DNA of 64,000 bases from Chrysemys picta bellii (lineage: Eukaryota; Chordata; Testudines; Emydidae), in assembly GCF_011386835.1 (NCBI RefSeq), contig NC_088804.1, positions 35,947,549 through 36,011,548 on the forward strand, given 5' to 3'. A program made the translations under genes and the position numbers. Position 1 is the first letter of the stretch, and each line of letters starts with the position of its first letter. This document shows positions 22,776 through 37,149 of this stretch, one piece after another. Under the pieces are notes generated by a model. That model did no database searches. It was given only the letters and a program-made list of their open reading frames with translations, and was not told the DNA's origin.

Positions 22776-25184
22776 TTCACTTTTTACAGCTGAACTCACA
22801 ATTAGGATGAATTTGTAGATCCAGTTATTACAACGGGGGCTTGTACCCCCTGCATGTGGGATGCCCCACTCAGGGCTTCACCTCAGGGGAGGGGTTGAAT
22901 GGGCAAAAGAAAGGAAGATTCCACAGGATCCATACATCTCCTTCCTATATGGGGAATTCAGCCACACAGGCTATTTTGACTGCTAGGATAGAGTAGGCCT
23001 CTGTGCATCAGCCCCAATGCAGCCTATGTTCTGAGAGTAGGATTGATTCCATCCCTTCCTCTGCAGAGATTCCTGTTCCCAGCCATGTTTCTTAGGCTGA
23101 GCAAGATGAGGTACCGCTTATTGCACCGTATAGAGTCCAAGATGTGTGTGAAAGGAAAGGAATAGGAAGTCTGGTCAGCTAGGTGCTCTTAATTACATCA
23201 TTGCGGCTCCCATGCCCCTAGGGAGAACAAAGAAGCTTTGAAGAGTTCTGTGTGCTTCAGGGAGAACAATTTAGCCTTCGATTGGCATGTAATTAGAAAA
23301 GGTTGGCACAGAGTGCCCTTCAGTCCTTCCAAGCGCTAATATTAAGAACTTAAAGTGAATGGGTCTCCCTGAAAATGCTGAAAAGTGGTGGTTAGGGTAT
23401 TGTAACCCTTGTCTACCGGTCTAGTTCAGTCACTTGCTGTACTGCAAGGAGAATTTCAGCTGAAAAAAGTGTGTGAGTTCTTTCCTATTCTCAATGCTGG
23501 TAAAAGCCTAAAAAAGAGAAGCGAGACTTTTAAAATCCTTTTGTTTACTGGGTGAAAATCACTTTGGCATTTGCCCTGATTACTCCCCCGCCCGCCTCAG
23601 ACGAAAGAACAAATGCACTTATATCTGGGAACAATATTATAAACTGAAGCCTCTATTCACAGTCTTTTGTGATGGTGCCATGGTTTGCTGATGCAAGAAG
23701 GAGTGTGGAAGACGATCTGGCTGATTCTCATGATGAGTTGGCAGTGGACATGGGCTTATCACATTTTGGACTTTCTTGAAAATACTTCAGGTCCTCCTCT
23801 GTTTGGACTAATTGCCTGTGGAGTTAGACTGGGACATTCAAAGAGGCCTAACAGAGTAAAACACCCATTTTTCATTAAATATCAATGGGAGTTGGGTGCC
23901 TAACTCACTTAGGCCCCTTTTAAAATCCCAGGTCTCCGACTGGTTTTGTGCGTGCGTGTGTGTGTGTGGGGGGTGTTTTTAACATGCTTGTGATATGGCT
24001 GTAACTGGATAGACACCCACTTGAAATCCCAAGTGAACTAAAGAAAGATTCTCTGTGATGTTTACTTTATTTATAGTTTATTGCAAGTCAAACAAAATCT
24101 CCAACACAAAATCCACAGTTCTAGTCAACACTTCACCTTGTATGACTTTAGCAATAGCTGAAGTCACATCAGATTAATATGAACAGAGAAACTCTTCCCT
24201 TTCAGAGTACACTGCCCTGGTTTCTCAACTGTAAGAGTCTTTTGATACAGATCTTCCTTTTGCTCTCAAGAGAGCAATACATTCAGGGAGAAGAAAACCA
24301 AACAGAACAAAACCCGCTTTAATACAGTTTTAAGGTTGTGATCTCAAAGTCAAGAAGTCCCAAAAGTTAAAATTTCTTTTGCAATTTTAACTAGGGCATA
24401 TTGCACATCTTTTATATTGTATGGTCTGCATTAATTGCGTACACTGTAATACATTAAAGATTGCATTTAAAGAGGAAAAAAAGGAATAAAAATCAACATA
24501 TGTGAAATATGGCTGAATTAAGATTGCTGGAGAAACTTTCCTGTTTTGTTAAGTGCTTGAATTTTGCAAACTAAAAAAGGTATTCATGCGTTTTTGCTTG
24601 CTTGCTTGTTTTTGTTGTTGTTCTCTCACTGGTTTTAAGAGGCTAAAAGGAAAAATATGATTGCATTCAGCTTGCAACCAGTATAACTACTAATTCCCTC
24701 AAGCAGGGATCAAAGCTGCAAGGTACGGTCATTCTGGCCCCAATCAGTATGCTTCAAAGTAAGCATATACGTTACAGAATAAAACTCATGAGGCAGAGTT
24801 TATAGAACCTTGATTCCACAGCTTTTAAAGGTTAGAAAGTTTTGAGTGTTTTCACAGCTAAGTCATCCATGAAGCACAATTCCTTTCCCACAGACCACCC
24901 AGTCTTCAGAAAATCCACTCCCAGACACTAACTGGCAAGACTTGGCTAGACTCAAGATACAATCTAAATAGAAAACCACATATTCTCTGACAGTGACAGC
25001 TGATTATTTGACAGTGCCTGGTGACCTGAAATGTCTCTCCTCCAATTATATGAGTGATGGATAATTGCCACAGTGTTGAAATAAGGTCAAAGTACTGCCA
25101 GCCCACTGAACTCCAAACACCCCATAGGCTTGCAATTGAACATACATGTTACAGATCACCGAAGATGTTTATACAATATAACCT
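22776..25184. other. Ordinary intron, nothing recognised
   Basis: AT-rich intron with short open frames only. No repeat family, RNA gene or regulatory element could be identified by eye. Confidence 0.6.
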
Positions 25185-25255
25185 ATTTAAGCACTGTACA
25201 AAACACAGAGAAAGGCATGGTCTTTGATCCAAGGAACTTACAAACCAAATAAAAT
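25185..25255 (+). repeat. Old amniote interspersed repeat fragment
   Basis: The stretch AAGCACTGTACAAAACACAGAG ... CAAGGAACTTACAAACC matches the continuation of the family seen at 43058-43165. Confidence 0.45.
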
Positions 25256-27480
25256 ATATATACACTGATGATATTTATGCAATCTACTTATTTTTTCAAT
25301 ACTTTTCCTTTCCATTTTCTATAAGGAAGGACTGGACATCATGTATTTGGCCTCTCCTGAAGCCTATTGGCCATTGGTATACTTGCCTTCCACTTGGAAG
25401 AAAGACGGGACTGTATCAGTAACAAAGTTCCTAATGTTGTTTTGTAGTCCTGAAGTCGCCAGTGAGTGCCACCTACAAAGAGATTTAGGAGTCAGGATAG
25501 TAAGATTGGAATCCCTTATATAGGCATCTCCTCTGATGTCCTATAGGCTATTAGTTGTATGTGATCTTTTCCCCAGTTTGTAACTATATAAATTCTTGTT
25601 TGGGATAGGAATATTGGGAGTAATTCTGAGACCAGTTTCTGCATAGCTAATGCCTTTTGAGAGAAGAATTCTATGTGCTGTACATGCAGTGATTATAAGC
25701 CTAGGGCAACACTATCCTAATATTATGCAATGGATTACAAAAATAAACAACGTATAAAGTTGTGATTGGTTTTTAAATCGATGAACACCTGGGAATATTA
25801 AGATCTGAAGTGTCCTGACCCACAAGAGTGTCCTTGGAACCTAGAAGGAAATCATTTGGTGACCATAGAGTTTCAAGGACTGAAATTATAAGCATGAGGA
25901 ACATGGCCATCAATAGATAATGCTAAAGAAACTGGTACCATGCTTCTTTGTAACAGAATACTAGGTAGTGTGCAGCATGCTCAGTGCACTGAGCTTTGTG
26001 TTGCTTCTTCATATAGTCATAAAAAAGGGAATCTCCATGAATGTATTTAGTCGGCCTACTCTTCTGTGCATCTGTGGGTTTTCTCTACCCAGAGCAGTAT
26101 CTGACCATCCATTTTTATTGTCCCAAGGGCAGACTAATATGTAACGTATACCCCCCATGTTAGTCACACAGAAGATACACAGCTGAAAGAGGATATGCTT
26201 GTGCGAGTATGAAAAGTAATGACTCCACCTCAGAATAGTTCAGAATGTGCTCTTGAGAGGGGATTGGCTTGTGCTGTCAGGACTCAGTTCACTGAGGCAT
26301 CCTCCTCCTTCCTGATGCCTTTCCATGTACTTTTCCATGACGTCCCTTTAAATAGTTAAAAATACAATAAAAATATGTTGTGTTTGTCTGGTACTGTCAT
26401 CTTATCAAGGGAGAGATCAAGTCAGTGCCATGAAAAATAATTTCATGCAGCTTCCCTGCGTAAGATAAACTCCCAATGGGAAGTTAAAAAGAGAGCATTG
26501 TTCTTTCATTTGTGTGTACTGCTAGTAAGGAAAAAAAAAGCTGGACACAAAAACCTGTTATAGGCCTGCTTCTAAATTAATATGGTAATATCAAGGGAAT
26601 TTATTCAGATTTCACACTGATTCTGCAGTGGTATAACCCCATTAATTTTAGTAGACTTTCTTTTGATTCACACAAGTATTACTGAGATCAGCCCTTCATT
26701 CTTAACACATCCTGTTGTGACTTGTATTTTTTAGTGTTCTCATAACAATGCAACAAAGACCATCTAAAATATTCCTTAAAAGACTTCCTCTTAAAGTCCA
26801 GCCAAGAAATTCCTCCTAGACTCTGAATACTGCACAATTGTACCTGTCCCATGTGCTGGAATACTTAATCACAGTGACATGAGTTAAGAAAGGAATGGTG
26901 GCAGCCTTTGCTCTGAATTTAATTGAGTTCTGTTAGTTTATGTAAGAACCTTCATGTAGCAACTTTTTCATTTAATAATGTCAACATCTAGAAGCACCAA
27001 AATTCTTTGCTGTTGAAACACACAGCACGTATTCAAAGTAAAAAGCCTCTTTGGAGAGTATGGGCTGGTTTGAATTCCATGTACCTGTTTTTTTATATAC
27101 TGGATAAATCAATAAAAAGGCAGTTGTTTATATAACACAATATGTATTTTACTTAAATATACCCTATACGTCTTACTTTAGTTAAATATTCAGAGATATC
27201 TGTGACAGATAAGTGTCCCTTTGGAGAGAATTAGATAGAGATAAATTGCTGGATTAAACCCTCATGAACATAAAGCAATGCGGGATGTCAATCAAATTCT
27301 CCCCCTTCTCGCTCTTGGACCAATGAATTACTCAAAATATATCAAATCGACTAGGGAATTATTTATAACACATTAATGCAACTTTTTGCTTACTTCAGTA
27401 CCTGTCACTGTTACATGCAAGGCAAAGTGAATAGCTTTGGAGTCTTAATTAAAATGTGACTGCAAAACTCAAACTCTTCT

Positions 27481-27528
27481 TGGTTTGGAATTGCTGGACT
27501 TACTTATAAGTCCAACAATTCCAAACCA
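27481..27528. repeat. Compact near-perfect hairpin
   Basis: Two 22-base arms, 27481-27502 and 27507-27528, are complementary with one mismatch around a 4-base loop. It is shorter than typical MITEs and no target duplication is evident. It could be a worn MITE core or a short RNA hairpin; nothing in the flanks decides. Confidence 0.7.
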
Positions 27529-27983
27529 TAATTTGCATACACAGAGGTTTTAAAAGCTTAAAACTTTAAACAATAAAATGAACAAGCCAACAGTAACATA
27601 ACAATACAAGTGACCATTAAAGCGTGAAAGCAACTAGCCTTACCACTGAGAGGCTGGTGTTTTCTCTATATAAATATTGTGTTGTGTTTTGATGTGTGTG
27701 TCGATGTTTTGTACATGATTGTTTTTTCAACCCTCTGGAAGCTCACAGAGTGGTATCTCAGTGGTCAAGATCTAGTTATTTATGCATATAATTCAGTTTT
27801 CTGATTACATTTTATAGTACACTCCTGGAGCCTTTACATTTTACCTGGATTGCAGATTGGAAAGTATGTAACTTTTTTAATAGTATCTCAGTGTTATTCA
27901 ATAGGAAGTCATAGGGCAGGAATTCCCCTTCCAGCAAAACTGTAAATTTAAAGCCCTTAGGACCATATATAAAGTAGCTATTA

Positions 27984-28216
27984 CAGGTCCATCAATGGCT
28001 ATTTGCCAAGAGGTCCAGGGATGCAACCCCATGCTCTGGGTGTATCTAGCATCTTATTACCAGAAGCTTGGAGTAGATGTCAGGAAATGGATTACTTGAT
28101 GATTTCCTGTTCTGTTCATTCCCTCTGAAGCACCTGACATTGGCCACTATTGGAAGACAGGATACCAGGCTAGACGAACCATTTGTCTGAACCAGTATGG
28201 CCATCCTTATGTCCAG
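27984..28216 (+). mobile_element. CR1 LINE 3' end, 5'-truncated
   Basis: The stretch GGTCCATCAATGGCTATTTGCC ... GAAGCACCTGACATTGGCCACT ... CAGTATGGCCATCCTTATGTC matches the 3' terminal region of a turtle CR1 subfamily. It is non-coding. Confidence 0.65.
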
Positions 28217-31200
28217 GAAGGTATTTTTTAGAAAAGTGTTTTGTATAAGGTAAAATTAGGGCCATATTGCACCATCATTTTAAAAGCTGAAATTCCTGTT
28301 GAAATGAATGGTACACTAATGTCACAATTTATGCATGTACTTTTCTCCTAATGTGCACCCCACAATGACTGCATGGTACCGCTTCACACTACTGACTTTA
28401 TTACATGATAACGGTCCAAATCCTGTTCTTACTGAGACCTTGTTCATCCCATTGAGTTTAACTTCTTTGCAACTTTCACTTTCCTTTATGGAAAGTAATT
28501 TAGGATATTGATCTGCATGAAGTTTGCATATATATTAGATTATCTTTAACAGTCAGGGTTACATCTTCACATTAGTGATGCAATGTGGTCTATTGGGTCA
28601 TGTTTCACCAGTGAAAATCTGGAGTAACTCCATGAATAAAGTTGCTCCAGATATACGCCAGTGCAACAGAAATCTGGAGATCAGAATTTGTCTATAGTTG
28701 CTGTAATTAAATGGGGTGGTGGCAGGAAATTTTATTCTGGATGTATGGCAATTTAATAAACATCTGTCATGTATATTTAAAACTGCCATTTCAGGATTCT
28801 AATTATAACATCTCAAAATAAGCCCTTCTCAAAAGAGAATTGAAGTGACAGTTCACGCACTGAAGAAAATGAAACATGACGTTGCTCATTCTCCTTTCGT
28901 CCTAGAGCTAAAATTTAAATTAATTTTCTTCTTCTGACAGAAAGTATTTTAATTGGAAATTATTTTTGATTGCGGTTTTCAGAGAGGATTTGGATTCTTC
29001 TATGTGTGTGTACAGAAGTTGTTTAGTGCCTTCATAATATTGTAGTAAATTAATCATTTGCAGAAATTTTAAATAGTTGACAGCTGCACTGGCAATTTTA
29101 AGGAAGGCTAAACAATTAAAAGAATAGAGGTAAACACTAAGGGTTTTCTCCCCATAACTCAATACCTTCAGATATACCTCATGTTTAGCTCGTTGTTATG
29201 GGTACCTAATTGTGAAAAAACCAAAAGATATGACATCAGGAGCAAGTAGACGGCAGAAGTTTAGATGTACTTGCCATTACAATTTAGGGTGATTGTGAAA
29301 TTCTTTACTGCATGATTCAGTGAGTGTGTGTGTGTATGTAGCTCCTCCCCTGAAAAGCTTTGAGAAAAGTTGGGGAGCCGAATTCTGAACTACTGCATAA
29401 CCTCATGTAAATTTCATTACCTTACCCTCACTCAGACTCCTTTGGACCTATTCACCCATTCCACAAATGCGTAAGGGAGTCTAAATTACAATCTGGAGAG
29501 CTAAAAGAAGATATTAATTAAAGTAACCCCCAATCTAGTCTAATTTACACCTTCCAGGCCTTCTCCCTGGGAGTTTCTCCCACTGAGAGCTTAATCAAAA
29601 AGCCTATTGAGGTCAATGACAATCTTTCCATTAACTTCAAACGGCTTTGGATCAAGCACTGAGACATCTGTACACATCATTAGAAAGGGTGCGAGTAGCT
29701 GTATAGGAATCAAAATGGGTGAAAGTGGGTCTGACTTCTACGACCCTTTGCATCATTTCTGAATGTGGCTTGGTGTCCTTTTGAAAGTTAAGTCAAACCA
29801 GGTACACAGCCGTCACCTGACAATCAACCTGTTGAAGATACCAGAAGAGCAATACTAGGAAATCAGCCAGTCAGCAGAGCAGTAGATAGCGGAGTAGACA
29901 GGGGAGTAACAAAAGGCTCCCATAAAATGGGCAAGAACAAAGGGAGGATTTAGACTGGCACTTGTTATCTGAAAAGGGGGGGGGGGAATCATCTGCAGGG
30001 GGAAGAGTTGTTCTGATATTTTCACTCTGCTAAATCCAATACCACTTTATCAATGAAAAGCAATAGAGATCCTGTTATCTGTATTCTTTTCCTTTTCCTT
30101 CAATTTCTGATGTTTTACAAATCATCAAGTAGCCCTCAGGTGCTATGGCTAATGTGTTCTTGCTAAAATATAAAACCTATGAGAGCTACAAATTGAAGTC
30201 AGCTGCAGCTGCCACAGAAATGTTTCCATTTAATATTTCTGCTGCTTAAAACAACTGTAAATAACGAATGTTCAGTACTGAAATAAGGAACATCTTTCGG
30301 GGGAATTAGATAAAGTGTGAACCTTTGGTGTCTGAATGCCCGACTTCCTCCAATAACTTAATTAGAAATACAACAGTCCAAAGACAAAAATAGTAAATGG
30401 TAAAGACTCAGGTAAAATACACTGGGAGAAGGCAGTACGGGCCTGATTCACAGCTTATTAAAATTAATGGAACGATTTCCATTGACTTCAGTGGATGTTG
30501 GGTCAGACCCGAAGTAACTGGTTTACACAGCATGGCTTTGCATGAGAATTAGCTATCACATACTTTTTACTGGCTTGCCCACCAGGACCAAATTATACCA
30601 TTAAGACACAGGCCTGCAATAAAAAAGTTGGATAACCCCAGGTCCTTCAGTATGTTGGCTTGTCACTTCTAGAGGTACTGCTTTCTCACGCTGATAGGCA
30701 GGAGGCATTGTGTCCAGCATAGCAAAGACCAGGGTTAGCAGCAACAGTAGAGACAACTGCAGCACACTCATTAAAAAACAAACCGGAAGGTGTAGTATTA
30801 AACTTTCACCAATTTGGAATAGTTTTTTCCCCCCTCTTTTTCTCCAAAATTGTTTTTATAAGACTTAGAAAAGGATTCAATCAAAACACACACAAACCAA
30901 AAACCCTTTTAGATGCTGATTTAGAAATACATTAGTTTTTTTTAATCCTAGTTCCAGCAACAGAATAACAATCATGTTGCTAGTTTCTTGGTGGTTGTGT
31001 GGTTTTGTGTGTGTGTTTTCTAAAACTATATTGCAGCATGGAGACTTGTCTGCATGCATTAACTTTTGATGCCTGGGTGAACTGGATGATGCTTGGGTGA
31101 ATTTAGCAGTTTGTAAATAATGGCTCGGATACACTCTCCTATCCAGTGGCAACACTTGACTACAGGACAAAGATTTTCCAAAGCTTTCCAAGACTAAATC

Positions 31201-32221
31201 ATGTGATCTGATTCTCCAGGACTTTGCTCCTTTTGTCATAATTTGCACCTGTGAAAAGTGTCTTTAAAATGCAATTATGCAGTTTGCCCCCACCATATAC
31301 TGATTTTTATCCAGGTGTACATAGCTACCCAAGATGCAAGGCCACGGAGAATCAGGTTTGTGGAATTTCTGCTGCATCTTGGTCTCCTCAAAAGGGTGGG
31401 TGCTGAATATCTGCATCTCTTACTGACTTCAGTAGAAATTGCATGTGGTGCTCTGTTCCTCAGAGAATTTAGCCTTACGTTTTTCAAACTGGCAATCAAA
31501 GGCAATGTTTATGGTTTTATCAACCCCTATAGATAGATGCTCTTGTACAGAGGAACAAAAAAAAATTATCTGTGTTTAATGATGTCTGTTGTAAACAGCA
31601 ATTACCATGCAAACTGTCTTAATTCTGTGTTTTAGTATGATGATTAAAAGAATCCATCACTTGTGGAGAATAATTATTGTATAAATATAATTGCTCCAGT
31701 CTTTTCCATCCTATGTCACTCAAGAAGCTTGAATGTTATACTGGTATTTCCATTGCTCCAAAACTTTACTCTACCCAAAATATTAGTAACCGTTGCCAGG
31801 GAGATCAAAGGCGCAGAACCACTATTTTTCAAAATTAGAGCACAAAGATAGACTCCTAAGTCCATATTTTTGGCTCCTAAATAAGTGGTTTGATTTTCAG
31901 AAGTGCTCATTGGGACAGACTTTCAAAAAAAATATCAGAACCCAACAACTCCCTTTTAGGTCCCTAAATAAGTGGCCACATTTTCAAAAGTGCTCAGCTC
32001 CCAGTAACTCCCATTGAAAACAGTGTTGAAAACCTGGTCACGGTTCTCAGTGAAAGGGATTTTCTGAAACACCAAAGTGACTTTGTAGCACAAGTCCCAT
32101 TGAAAGGCAACATGAGTTTTGCTCCCAAGTCACTTAGATGCCTTTAAGAATTGTTAGTGGAAACTGCTGGGTCCTCAACACCCTTGAAAACTAAGACACT
32201 TAGTTCCTGATCTTTCAAAGA
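28217..32221. other. Intron with weak old repeats
   Basis: Mostly unassigned intron. Short motifs resembling the CATTGACTTCA MITE appear near 29607-29662 and 30443-30510. The stretch 31845-32215 has TTTTCAAAAGTGCTCA motifs and repeated AATAAGTGG motifs, as in old amniote repeats. Confidence 0.5.
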
Positions 32222-32289
32222 CTTTCTAGATTCCAAGGCCAGAAGGGACCATTATGATTATCTAGTCTGACCTCCTTTATACCACAGGC

Positions 32290-32846
32290 CAGGGACCGTC
32301 AACCTTTAGCATGCAGCCCATCAGGGAAATCCACTGGCAGGCTGGGACGATTTGTTTAACTGCAGCATCCGCTGGTTTGGCCAATCGCAGCTCCCACTGG
32401 CCACAGTTCACTGTTCCAGGCCAATGGGGACTGCAGGAAGTGGCGCGGGGCAAGGGATGTGCTGGCTGCCGCTTCCCGCAGCCCCCATTGGCCTGGAACA
32501 ATGAACCGTGGCCAGCGGGAGCTGCGATTGGCCCAACCTGCAGACGCTGCAGGAAACTGAGGGAGGGGGGCAGGATAGCTCAGTGGTTTGAGCATTGGTC
32601 TGCTAAACCCAGGGTTGTAAGTTCAATCCTTGAGGGGGCCACTTAGGGATCTGGTGCAAAATCAGTACTTGGTCCTGCTAGTGAAGGCAGGGGGCTGGAC
32701 TCAATGACCTTTCAAGGTCCCTTCCAGTTCTAGGAGATAGGATATCTCCATTAATTTAAAAAAATATATTTATTTAAAAAACAAACCATCTAGGCCCGCC
32801 GGTGGATTTCCCTGATGGGCCACGTGCCAAAGGTTGCCGATCTCTG
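32290..32846. mobile_element. hAT-type MITE (type A), split by a Cry I SINE
   Basis: The ends CAGGGACCGTCAACC and GGTTGCCGATCTCTG are inverted repeats. The exact 8-base duplication CCACAGGC flanks it (32282-32289 and 32847-32854) inside the CR1 copy. The core is the GC-rich type with inverted CCAAT-type boxes. The SINE near 32562-32775 interrupts the right half. Confidence 0.85.
32562..32775 (+). mobile_element. Cry I-type tRNA-derived SINE (turtle)
   Basis: The head has a pol III A-box-like TAGCTCAGTGGTTT (32576-32589) and a B-box-like GTTCAATCCTT (32621-32631). The body continues with GGTGCAAAATCAGTACTTGGTCC and a CR1-like tail around CTTCCAGTTCTAGG, which in Cry I SINEs lets the CR1 machinery recognise them. 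An A-rich stretch follows. This family marks hidden-necked turtles. The target duplication is not clear. Confidence 0.85.
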
Positions 32847-33460
32847 CCACAGGCCATAGAACTTCCCCAAAATAATTCCAAGATCATATATTTAAGAGAA
32901 ACATCCAATCTTCATTTAAAAATTGTCAGTGATGGAGAATCCACCCACAACCCTTGCTAAATTGTTCCAGTGGTTTATTACTGTCACTATTAAAAATGTA
33001 CGCCTTGTTTCCAGTCTAAATTTGTCTAGCTACAACTTCCAGCCATTGGATTGTGTTATACTTTCTCTGCTAGATTGAAGAGCCCATTATGAAATATTTA
33101 TTCCCTATGTAGATACTTATGGACTGTAATCAAGTCGTGCTTTTACCTTCTCTTCATTAAGCAAAATGGATTGATCTCCTTGAGTCTGTCACTATAAGGC
33201 ATATTTCTAATCCTTTAATCATTCTCATGGCTCCTCTCTGAACCCTTTTGGATTTATCAACATCCTTCTTGAACTGTAGACACCAGAACTGGACACAGTA
33301 TTCCAGCAGCGATTGCATCAGTGCCAAATACAAAGGTAAAATAATCTCTTTACTCCTACTTGAGATTCCTCTATTTATGCATCAAAGGCTTTCATTCTCC
33401 CTCTTGAACACAGCATCATACTGGCAAATCACGTTCAGCTGATTATCCGCTCCTACCTTC

Positions 33461-36400
33461 ATTTGTGCTTAACTACCAACGCTACCACTGCTTTACTACC
33501 AGCAGCCCCGCTTTTTTTTCAGGAGGATTATTCATTGAATAACGGTAAGCATGTGAGTAGTTGCAGGATCAGGGGCTTATTTAGGAGCCTAAATATAGAC
33601 TTAGGTTCATATTTTTGAAAAATTTGGTCCAGCTTTATTACAAAAGGGAGCAATACACAAACATTTGCATTCTCCATTGAAAATAACAACTGAACAGCCT
33701 ATATGAACGGTGAAACACTTGCAGCTGACTAGGTAGTTGTTGTAATGCAGCTTTGCCCAGACTACCCACTCTAAATTCATGTACAGAACTATGGCTGCCT
33801 CTAAGGTGAACTGATTCTCTCGCATGTATGTAGTGGAACAGATAAAGGCATTCTGCACTTTAAAGAAAAAAATGCTCTCAGCTGTATGTCAACATCCTCA
33901 ATACGTTGTGCTCTCTTTCTTCCCTGGAGAAAAAGGAAAGGCATTTGCAGTCCCTACATGATAAAATTTCTACTAACTGAAACCTCCAGACACTTAGTTG
34001 CCCTGTATTTCTCCTCATTCATTAAGGGGGTCTGAGCTTTTATCCCTAGGGCCTACCTGCAGATCACAAGAATCCTTTCAAATCAATTCCTCTGACCACA
34101 AGAAGGGTGTGTGCGTGTGTGTTGGCGGGGGGGGGGGGGCATGGAATAGCTAGGAAATACACATCTCATCTCAAAGGTCCTTCAATAAATAACTGCAAAC
34201 CATATATAGAAAGATGGATATTTATCCTGCATGGAGTTTTCATTATATGACATTTTATTAAATAGACCAGCAAACATTTAATTTGAAATGGTAACACATA
34301 GAGAATTGTGCATGTTGGTTTTGTGGCTGTGACTGACAGAAATTCTACAAGAACCTTAGTGTCAAAAGGTCAATTGCATCACACTGCAAAGATGTAGATT
34401 CAGTTAAACCAGGATTTTAATAAAGCAGCTACAAATTGGGACAGGAACAACTTAAGTTAGGAGAGGAAGTAATTGTTTTAAAACAAAGTAAACATTTAAG
34501 GCTGTGTAAATTCAGCAGATCTTTTTTGTCCCACTGTCAAGCCAGTCAGCTTCTTCCTTTTAGAGTTGGTTAAAACAGAATGCCAAGTAGCAAAGCCCAA
34601 AAGTTTAAAAAGCCACTTCCCCCTGGATAACTTCTTTCCATGCTCATCCGACAGTAAAGTCTGTGTTTTCCCAGTTTACACATTATATTTAGTTTATCAG
34701 ACTTCATATGAGGCAGATGGGATTTGGTTACATGACCTAGCATGTCAATATTATCTATGGGTGGCAAAGGAGTTTGATCTTAGGTGACTTGGTAAGTTAT
34801 TCCTACTTGAGATTTAAAATGGGATTTAAATTGCAGGGAGGGTGTTTCCAACAGATAAATATTTCTCTTTTTCATCCTGAAATGATAGGAAGAAGTATGT
34901 TATCTTTGTTTCATGAGACGGAGACAGAAAGCCAACACAGATTTTGGAATATAAATGATGAATTTAGATGGTATTTTGAGGAAACTGATAAGCATACAAT
35001 GCCTTGTGCCTTGATTGGACTACAGTCCATCTTTACAAATCCTTTTCAGTACAGATAAATTATATGGTATAATTTAAACTATTATAGATAAGTGTAATGG
35101 ATTAAATAGAATATTCTACATGCTGCAGTAAACAGTGATGAGAGAGGTAACTTTTTAAACACTTTCTCCTTTTCTGTGCAAAACATCTCGGAAAATAATA
35201 GATGGTATCTTTAAAACTAATTGTAAGATATAATATGGAAAAACCTATTAAAATATTTATATATATATATTTTTTTTGACAATGTTTTCCACCCAGTTAT
35301 AACTTTTTCTTTTATTTAGAAGAAGTCAGGGGAAATATTTTGAAACGCTTTACATACAAATATTTATCCTATTCAGATAGTGACAAAATAACAACCACTC
35401 AAAGATCTGATAGCTTCTCTGAGATGTGAAAGTAGAAAAAAGAACCTATGTTGAAAATGGAACATGGAGAAGGGCAACAAACAAACAAGAGCAGTCAGAC
35501 ACTTATGGATTTCACGGAAAAGGTAGTGGTAGGAGAGGGGAGAAAGAGAAAATGAGTGTCGCAGTTAGAGACAGTCAAGTATAAATACACAATTTTGGTG
35601 TTGCTCTGATTCATGAGTTCCCATTACTAGGTTTTTGCGAGTATTTGGACACAACTATTTATCTTTTCACAAATTTTTGTACCAGAATTTTGTTATCCAT
35701 CATTTAAAGTATTCAGCCTTCAGACAGCAAGCAGAAATGTTACCATGTGATTCAGGGGATCAGTCACTCCAGAAGTACAATAAATAATGACTATTGACTG
35801 GACTGAACCACAGATAATCATCAACACATGGACTGAACATTATTCATCCAAACAAATAGGTGATAAGCATTAATAATTTCAGGCATTATCAGCAGTGGAT
35901 CTCCTAGTGAAAACTTTGCTCAAGAGATCTGAACCTTAAAGTTTCCATTTTAACTGACTTTCCAGTGGCCTAGAAACCAGTTTTAAGCCCACTCCCTCCT
36001 TCCCTTTGACTCGAGCTCACTCCACCTTTTCAGACTTCTTCCCAAGCACTCCTTCCAGGACATATTTCCATTTAAAAAACCTCCTTAACAACAACACATG
36101 CAACCAATACTCTGCACCCTGTTGTATTGATCTCAAGGGCCAAAAAAGTTTAAGTTGTTAAACTCTTTCACTCTCCAATGTTGAAACAGTAGTACAAAGG
36201 TTTGAGGTTTATTCACAGAGACCCCGGTTTACTTGGTTTCTTGGCAAACACCCCCAAAGCACTCATTCTAAAGTTGGAAGTTGACTGATCAGAACACAAG
36301 AACAAACAAGAAATCAGAAGCAAGCAAAAACTGAAATTGAGTAACTGTGCAAAACTAACTTAATCAAAACCTGTTAAAGTCTCTCCTTTATCAGTGTCTC

Positions 36401-36639
36401 TTACTTTCACCAATAATCTTTCTTTGAAGGAAAGGAAGGAGTTAATTTTACTCTATCCTGATGTGTGAAGCGTATTCACTTCTCCTGTTTTCAACAGACA
36501 CAAGGTGGAGGATAGAAAAAGTGGTGGAAATACTGTTGATTTGGTGTTCCCGGAATACTGGACAGCTGATCAGTCATGAATGCATGCTTCAGGCTGGCAG
36601 GTCAGCCATGACACCTGTTGCTTGGACCCTGGCTCATAT
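33461..36639. other. Ordinary intron, nothing recognised
   Basis: AT-rich intron with a short G run (34127-34139) and a TA run (35257-35269). No feature could be assigned. Confidence 0.6.
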
Positions 36640-37149
36640 TCCAGTCAGGGATGTCATCTGGTTGGATCCTTTCTCCTTAGAGAGGTCAGGGCTATCTGGG
36701 CTGTCTCGTCTTGCTGTGCTGATGCGTGCAGTGTAGTTGATTTTGGGATCCCGTAAAAGCTGAGAGAGTGACAGAGAGGGTAGGAGGAAGAATAGTTTGG
36801 CAGAAAGTAACACAAAAAGTGAAGGGAGACAGAACAAAATCTTACATGCATCTGACTGGAGCCCCTGAGTCACTGTCAGTTAGGTATCCCCACTGGTGGG
36901 CTGAAGGCTGGATGTCATGATGATATCATGACTTTCAGGTCTCTCAAATGAAAAACAAAGTTCCTTAAACAAGAGCAAATCCTGACAGCCTTCCTTCTGG
37001 GAAGAAAATCCTTTGGTTTGCTCTGCTCCTTCTGTCGTGGGATCAGGGAAGATGAGCTGAGCTGGACTGAGGTGAGTTGAGCTGCGATGCCATGATGATT
37101 TTTCCAAGTCTCAATTTTAAGGACCTCAAAATGGTGGGGGGAGTGGATG

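Larger units (their letters stand above)
32222..33460 (-). mobile_element. CR1 LINE 3' region, split by a hAT-type MITE
   Basis: The pieces 32222-32289 and 32847-33460 are contiguous CR1 sequence on the minus strand once the MITE is removed. The motif AAGGCCAGAAGGGACCATTATG on the plus strand marks the 3' end, and GAACTGGACACAGTATTCCAG marks the ORF2 end region. Stops in all frames show it is decayed. Confidence 0.75.

Noticed and set aside
32576..32650. Possible tRNA gene.
   Set aside because: The A and B boxes belong to a SINE with a CR1-like tail; the acceptor stem does not close.
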